Shown here one piece after another: positions 59,766-64,000 of a stretch of DNA of 64,000 nt. Position numbers and translations under genes: made by a program. Below the pieces are notes generated by a model. It searched no databases. It had not been told where the DNA came from and was given only the letters and a program-made list of their open reading frames with translations. The DNA lies in assembly GCF_030867095.1 (NCBI RefSeq), contig NC_081824.1:51370882-51434881 (forward strand), given 5' to 3'. How positions within the stretch are numbered: position 1 is the stretch's first letter; the number at the start of each line of letters is the position of its first letter. The stretch comes from Alligator mississippiensis (Eukaryota > Chordata > Crocodylia > Alligatoridae).

Positions 59766-60740
59766 GCAAATGGATTAGGTATATAACCTTAGATTATTTT
59801 AATATACTAGGTGATCTTTGGATCTTGAGTTATCTTTGAGGTTGTAATCCAGCCAATGATTTAGTCATAGTTTAGCAAAGATGCAGAAATAGAAAAAGGC
59901 AGCAACATCAACCACATCTCTGGGTAGAAACTATAATCTAACACTAATACTGTAATGTGTTATTTTCTTATAAAATATTTTCAACAGAGAAAATGCTTAG
60001 TAAATATGTTACCATGTGGGTCCAATAAACTATTCCAAATTTGAAATAATTTGTTTTTCTCTGTTTATCTTCATAGCCATATTAATCTGCTCAAGAGCAC
60101 CCTAGGAACCTTTCTACTATTTAATTTGCAGTGAGAAAAGACAAAAACATGTAATGAAATATGAGATCTATGAGCACCAAACATTTTCTCTAATTATCAA
60201 GTACATATGGCATTAGAAGTGGGTACTTCAAAGCTTGGCAATGATATCGTTTCTGATGTAGCGACTAAAGTTGAACAGTATTTGGTTAGCATCATAAAGG
60301 TAGAAGGCACAAACTGACAGTTTGAAAGCTCCAGGCTATATCAAGTCATTGGACAATTCTTAGTAAGCACTTACCAAAAAGTCCAAGTTCATAATTTAAT
60401 AATCCTGAGCACTTCAAAGTGCTGTCTTGTCTTCAAAATTCTTCATGGACATTTCCCTTTTATCTTTAACAGCCTGTGAAACAGGGTAGCATTTTTCCCC
60501 TGGTAGAGACTGGAGAACAGCGGAAGCAAAGATAATCAACTGGAAAGCCACAGCGCCTGTATAAGAATCAGGCCCAGAAGTTCCCAGATGTATCTTGCAT
60601 TGCTGGACCAGTCCTCTTCAGTTTTTCCAGAAAATGAAAGGCCTGGTTGGTCTGTTTTTCTTAACTTTTTTTTACCTTTTAGATGAGAGAAAAATCAGTC
60701 AAAGACTTGTTAATCCAAAATGGTAACGTAAACCTCCACT
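59766..60740. other. Intergenic, nothing recognised
   Basis: AT-rich sequence after the CR1 tail. No gene or repeat family was recognised. Confidence 0.55.
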
Positions 60741-60744
60741 ATGT

Positions 60745-61100
60745 AGATCAAGACTGTTCAACTTTTGAGTGGTTGAGGGCCTGTGGCCACACGCTGGCCC
60801 ATGTGGGCCCCACCTTCTGCATCACTATCATGCTCTGCACCACACCACTTCACATAACCAACCTCCCCTGCTGCATCATGTCATATCCTCCCCCACCCTC
60901 CCCTCACCTGTACTGCAACACATTGGGTCCTCAGGTCCTCCTAAGTGCCCCCTCCCTGGTTGCATGTTCTCTCAGCCCCATGGGAAGGGGAAGGGACATG
61001 TCCCCAGGGTAGGGACAGGTAGCAGAAGTTAAAGGAGAATGGGGGAGTCCAGAGACCTTAGCAGCAGGAATAGGAAAGTGATGGAGGGAGTGGTGCCTTT
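60745..61100. repeat. GC-rich block, possible hAT-like remnant
   Basis: The start 'agactgttcaacttttgagt' is weakly hAT-like and leads into a GC-rich, proline-codon-rich stretch. The right end was not found. The open frames here resemble no protein family. Confidence 0.35.
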
Positions 61101-61222
61101 ACTAGGGGCTCCCACAAACATGTGGGGAGCCCGCTCCTATGCTCTGGAAATCCCATGCATTGGAGCAGACTTGATTAATTGAGTCTGCATGAGCATGGAA
61201 ATTGATGTGCTCCAGCAGCCTT

Positions 61223-61361
61223 CTGTATCACATGCATCAGTGTCCCTGTGCTGAAAAAATGGCGGTGGGGTGCTTTGAAATAAAACATGTTCAATGAGCT
61301 TTAGTTCAAAGCGCCTCACAGCCATTTTTTCAGCACAGGGATGGATATGACACACGTGACA
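61223..61361. repeat. Long palindromic repeat (about 60-bp arms)
   Basis: Arm 61223-61284 (…cctgtgctgaaaaaatggc…) pairs with arm 61300-61361 (…gccattttttcagcacaggg…) around a loop of about 15 bp. It is the core of a larger repeat (about 61100-61450) whose relatives occur at 6355-6575. Probably a non-autonomous DNA element. Confidence 0.82.
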
Positions 61362-61917
61362 TGCAAGCTTTTAATTAGCATGGCTCACTAATTAAAGTGC
61401 CTGGCACCACATCCCAGATCATGTAAAAATGCCCTGGGAGCCCAGGGAACACAGATCAAACCCTCTGAGATTGTGTGCAGCCTGTAAACTGCCACCTGGA
61501 CAGCCCTATTGTAGACCATGTAATCTCAGACTAACAGAACTTTTAATCACCTTAAAGTCAAGAGCCAACCGCAAAGAGTAGAAGTATGTGAAGCCCGGGA
61601 AAAGAAATCAAGCACAAAGAGGTCAGAGATGGTGCTTCTATTGGATTCCCCTCTGAACTTGTTAATTTTGAAGTAGTTATAAATAGATGTCACCTCTAAT
61701 CCAGCTGTAACAGCATAAGGGTTAGAAAATAGTTGCACCAAGATTTGATGGCATTGTTTCATAGGAGACTGTTAAGAAGATGAAATCTTAGTTATACAAG
61801 GATATAACAATTTCTAGCAATTTGATACCTTATTGAATAAATATAATCACAGAGGGGGCAACATGCTTTAAAGACAAGATATTCTGAAACAGGTAATATT
61901 GTTTAAAACAGAATAAA

Positions 61918-63945
61918 GGAGGGAACTTGTGGACTTCCTACGTCTAAAAAGAGAGGCTTATAAAGGATGGAAGACAGGAAACACCACAAAGGAGTATTCT
62001 GCACCAGTCTGCACCTTCAGGGAGTGAACCAGGAAAGCCAAGGCTGCAACCAAACTCCAGCTGGCTACATGTATCAAGGACAATAAAAAAGTCCTTTTCC
62101 AGCTATGTGGGGAGTCGGAAGAAAAGCAAGGGTAACACTGGACCCCTGCTAAACCAAATGGGACAACTGACACCCAGGAAAAAGCCAACCTGCTTAATGG
62201 GTACTGTGTGTCAGTTTTTCACTAGCCCAAAGGGACTGCCCTGCCTAACATGATGTGGGACGGCCAGGATGAGGATGAATTTTTACCCAGCATCAGTGTA
62301 GACCTTGTAAAGGAACACCTTGAGAGGCTGGACACCTTCAAGTCAGCTGGTCCCGACAGCTTGCACCCCAGAGTACTTAAGCTGGCAGGCATCATAGCCA
62401 CTGGAAGGATATTTGAGCACTTGTGGCACTCAGGTGAAGTATCCAAAGATTGGAAGAAGGCCAATGTGGTGCCCATCTTCAAGAAAGAAAGGAAAGTAGA
62501 TCCAGGGAACTACAGGCCAATCAGCTTGACCTCAATCCCTGGAAAGATTTTGGACAAAATTTTTAAAGAGACCATTCTAGACAAGCTGGCTGATGGCAAC
62601 ATCCTGAGGGACAGCCAGCACAGGTTTTTTGTGGGTAGGTCTTGCCTGACCAATCTCATTTCTTTCTATGACCAGATCACATACCACCTGGACAAGGTTG
62701 ACGTCATATGAGATTGACGTCATATATCCGGACTTTAAAAAAGCCTTTGACTTGGTGTCCCATGATCTCCTCACAGAAAAATTGGCCATCTGGGGCTGTG
62801 GCTACATCACAGTCAGCTGGGGAATTGGCTCCGAAGTTGGACCCAGAGAATGGTAGTTGATGAAAGTGAATCATCATGGCGCTCTATGACCAGTGGTGTC
62901 CCCCAAAGCTCTGTCCTTGGACCCATACTCTTCAATGTCTTTATTAACAATGTGGACAGTGGTGTCAGAAGCAGACTGGCCAAGTTCGCCAATGACATCA
63001 ACCTTGGGGGTAGAGCGTCCACACCCAAGGATAGGCTGGTGATCCAGGCTGACCTCAATAAGCTTAGAAAGTGGGTGGATAAAAACCCGATGACATTCAA
63101 TACGGATAAATGCAAGGTACTCCACCAGAAAAAAACCCCCATGCATCACGCTTATAGGCTCAGCAGTGCTATGCTCGCTAACACCATGGCCAAAAGGGAC
63201 TTGGGGGTCATGATTGACCACAAGATGAACATAAGCCACCAATGCGATGTCACAGCTGGTAAAATGAATAAAATCCTGGCTTGCATGCATAGATGCTTCT
63301 CAAACAAATCTCAAGATGTCATCCTCCCACTGTATTTAGCCACACATGATTAATAGATATTAGGGTCAGGACGGACCTCAGTAGGTCATCAAGTCCAACC
63401 CCCTGCCCTGGGCAGGAAAGAGCACTGAGGTCAGACGGCCCCAGCTAGGTGCTTGTCCGGTCGCCTTTTGAAGACCCCTAAGGTAGGGGAAAGCACCACC
63501 TCCCTTGGAAGCCCATTCCAGATTTTGGCAACCTTACTGTGAAGAATACACACATGATCAGAGGGCAAGAGAACAGGCCTGATGAAGAGAGGCCGAAAGC
63601 CATAGGACTCTTCAGCCTGGAAAGGTGCAGGCTCCTGGGTGACCTGGTGGCTGCCTATTCGTATATAAGGGGTGTGCATCAGGATCTGGGGGAATGCCTG
63701 TTCACCAGAGCACCCCAAGGGATGACAAGGTCCAACTGTCATATACTCCTCCAAGACTGTTTTAGGCTGGACATAAGGAAAAACTTCTTTACTGTCTGAA
63801 CCCCCAAGGCATGGAATAAACGTTTGGACGCATATTTTGCTTGGATTCTTTGACCTTAGCTGACTTCCTGTCCCTGGGACAGGGACTGGACTCGATCTGC
63901 TGAGGTCCCTTCCAGCCCTAATGTCTATGAAATCTATGAAAAATA
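61918..63945 (+). mobile_element. CR1-family LINE, second subfamily, with nested CR1 fragment
   Basis: A sense LINE of the CR1 group but clearly different from the copy at 56730. It starts with KREAYKGWK-like coding (61945), then SVDLVKEHLERLDTFKSAGP, KDWKKANVVPIFKKERKVDP, GNYRPISLTSIPGKILDKIF, then YPDFKKAFDLVSHDLL, SGVPQSSVLGPILFNVFINN, a degraded catalytic FANDINL (FADD expected), and KRDLGVMIDHKMNISHQCDV. An antisense CR1 tail interrupts it at 63352-63545, after which the C-terminal LFSLERCRLLGDLVAAYSYI and the 3' tail (ggtcccttccagccctaatg) follow. Several stops and shifts make it inactive. Confidence 0.88.
63352..63545 (-). mobile_element. CR1 3' fragment nested in another CR1
   Basis: The antisense 'gatattagggtcaggacgga', 'gtaggtcatcaagtccaacc' and the reverse complement of 'KIWNGLPREVVLSPTLGVFK' form a CR1 3' end. 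It lies inside the sense LINE 61918-63945, whose coding resumes right after it. The nested copy is very like the fragment at the left edge of the window (1-235), so the same CR1 subfamily was active later than the host LINE. Confidence 0.87.
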
Positions 63946-64000
63946 GCATTTATAAAAAGGAGCATATACTGGGCATTCATGGTGAAACATTTATTTTTCC

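Overview
This is vertebrate nuclear DNA. The heavy load of CR1-family LINEs, short hAT-type DNA transposons and slowly diverging endogenous retroviruses fits a crocodilian best. A turtle or another sauropsid is possible, and the species call is an inference. Two host genes lie on the + strand in the order known from other amniotes. The first is the 3' end of ZNF451: five coding exons from 379 to 12796, with the start of the gene left of the window. The second is the whole of BAG2: three coding exons at 20531-20649, 40875-40984 and 45656-46053, coding for 208 residues behind a CpG-island promoter. Most other long open frames are GC-rich interiors of non-autonomous transposons or parts of retroelements. 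No tRNA, rRNA, CRISPR or bacterial-type feature was seen.

Layout. 1-13030: ZNF451 3' part, its introns holding CR1 pieces and hAT elements. 13031-20150: intergenic, with GC-rich non-autonomous elements, a poly-C tract and an inverted-repeat element that abuts the BAG2 promoter. 20150-20650: CpG island and BAG2 exon 1. 20650-40874: BAG2 intron 1, with paired hAT elements (26.0-26.9 kb), an antisense LINE (28.1-29.4 kb), a full-length antisense endogenous retrovirus (ERV-A, 30289-36923, target duplication CCTTA), a solo LTR (37008-37580) and an L1-like LINE whose 5' part is inverted (38.1-40.0 kb). 40985-45655: intron 2, with a 0.9 kb hAT-like element and an antisense solo LTR. 46054-47825: BAG2 3' flank with a strong hairpin. 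47826-53867: a second full-length antisense retrovirus (ERV-B, target duplication TGTGT). 53868-64000: a sense solo LTR, a long CR1 split by a hAT-like element, and a second CR1 split by another CR1 fragment.

The most unusual signal is shared by ERV-A and ERV-B. Both carry a primer-binding site matching the 3' end of tRNA-Ser(GCU), and in both the Gag start codon is made by the last A of the 5' LTR plus the first two bases of that site, so the site itself encodes the Gag residues after Met (ATRMG). There is no leader between primer site and gag. Both Gags then show a C/H-rich motif reminiscent of CHHC zinc fingers. Neither element has room for env. The serine primer site, 5-bp target duplications and integrase motifs suggest a class III (ERV-L/HERV-S-like) lineage. 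Both are broken fossils.
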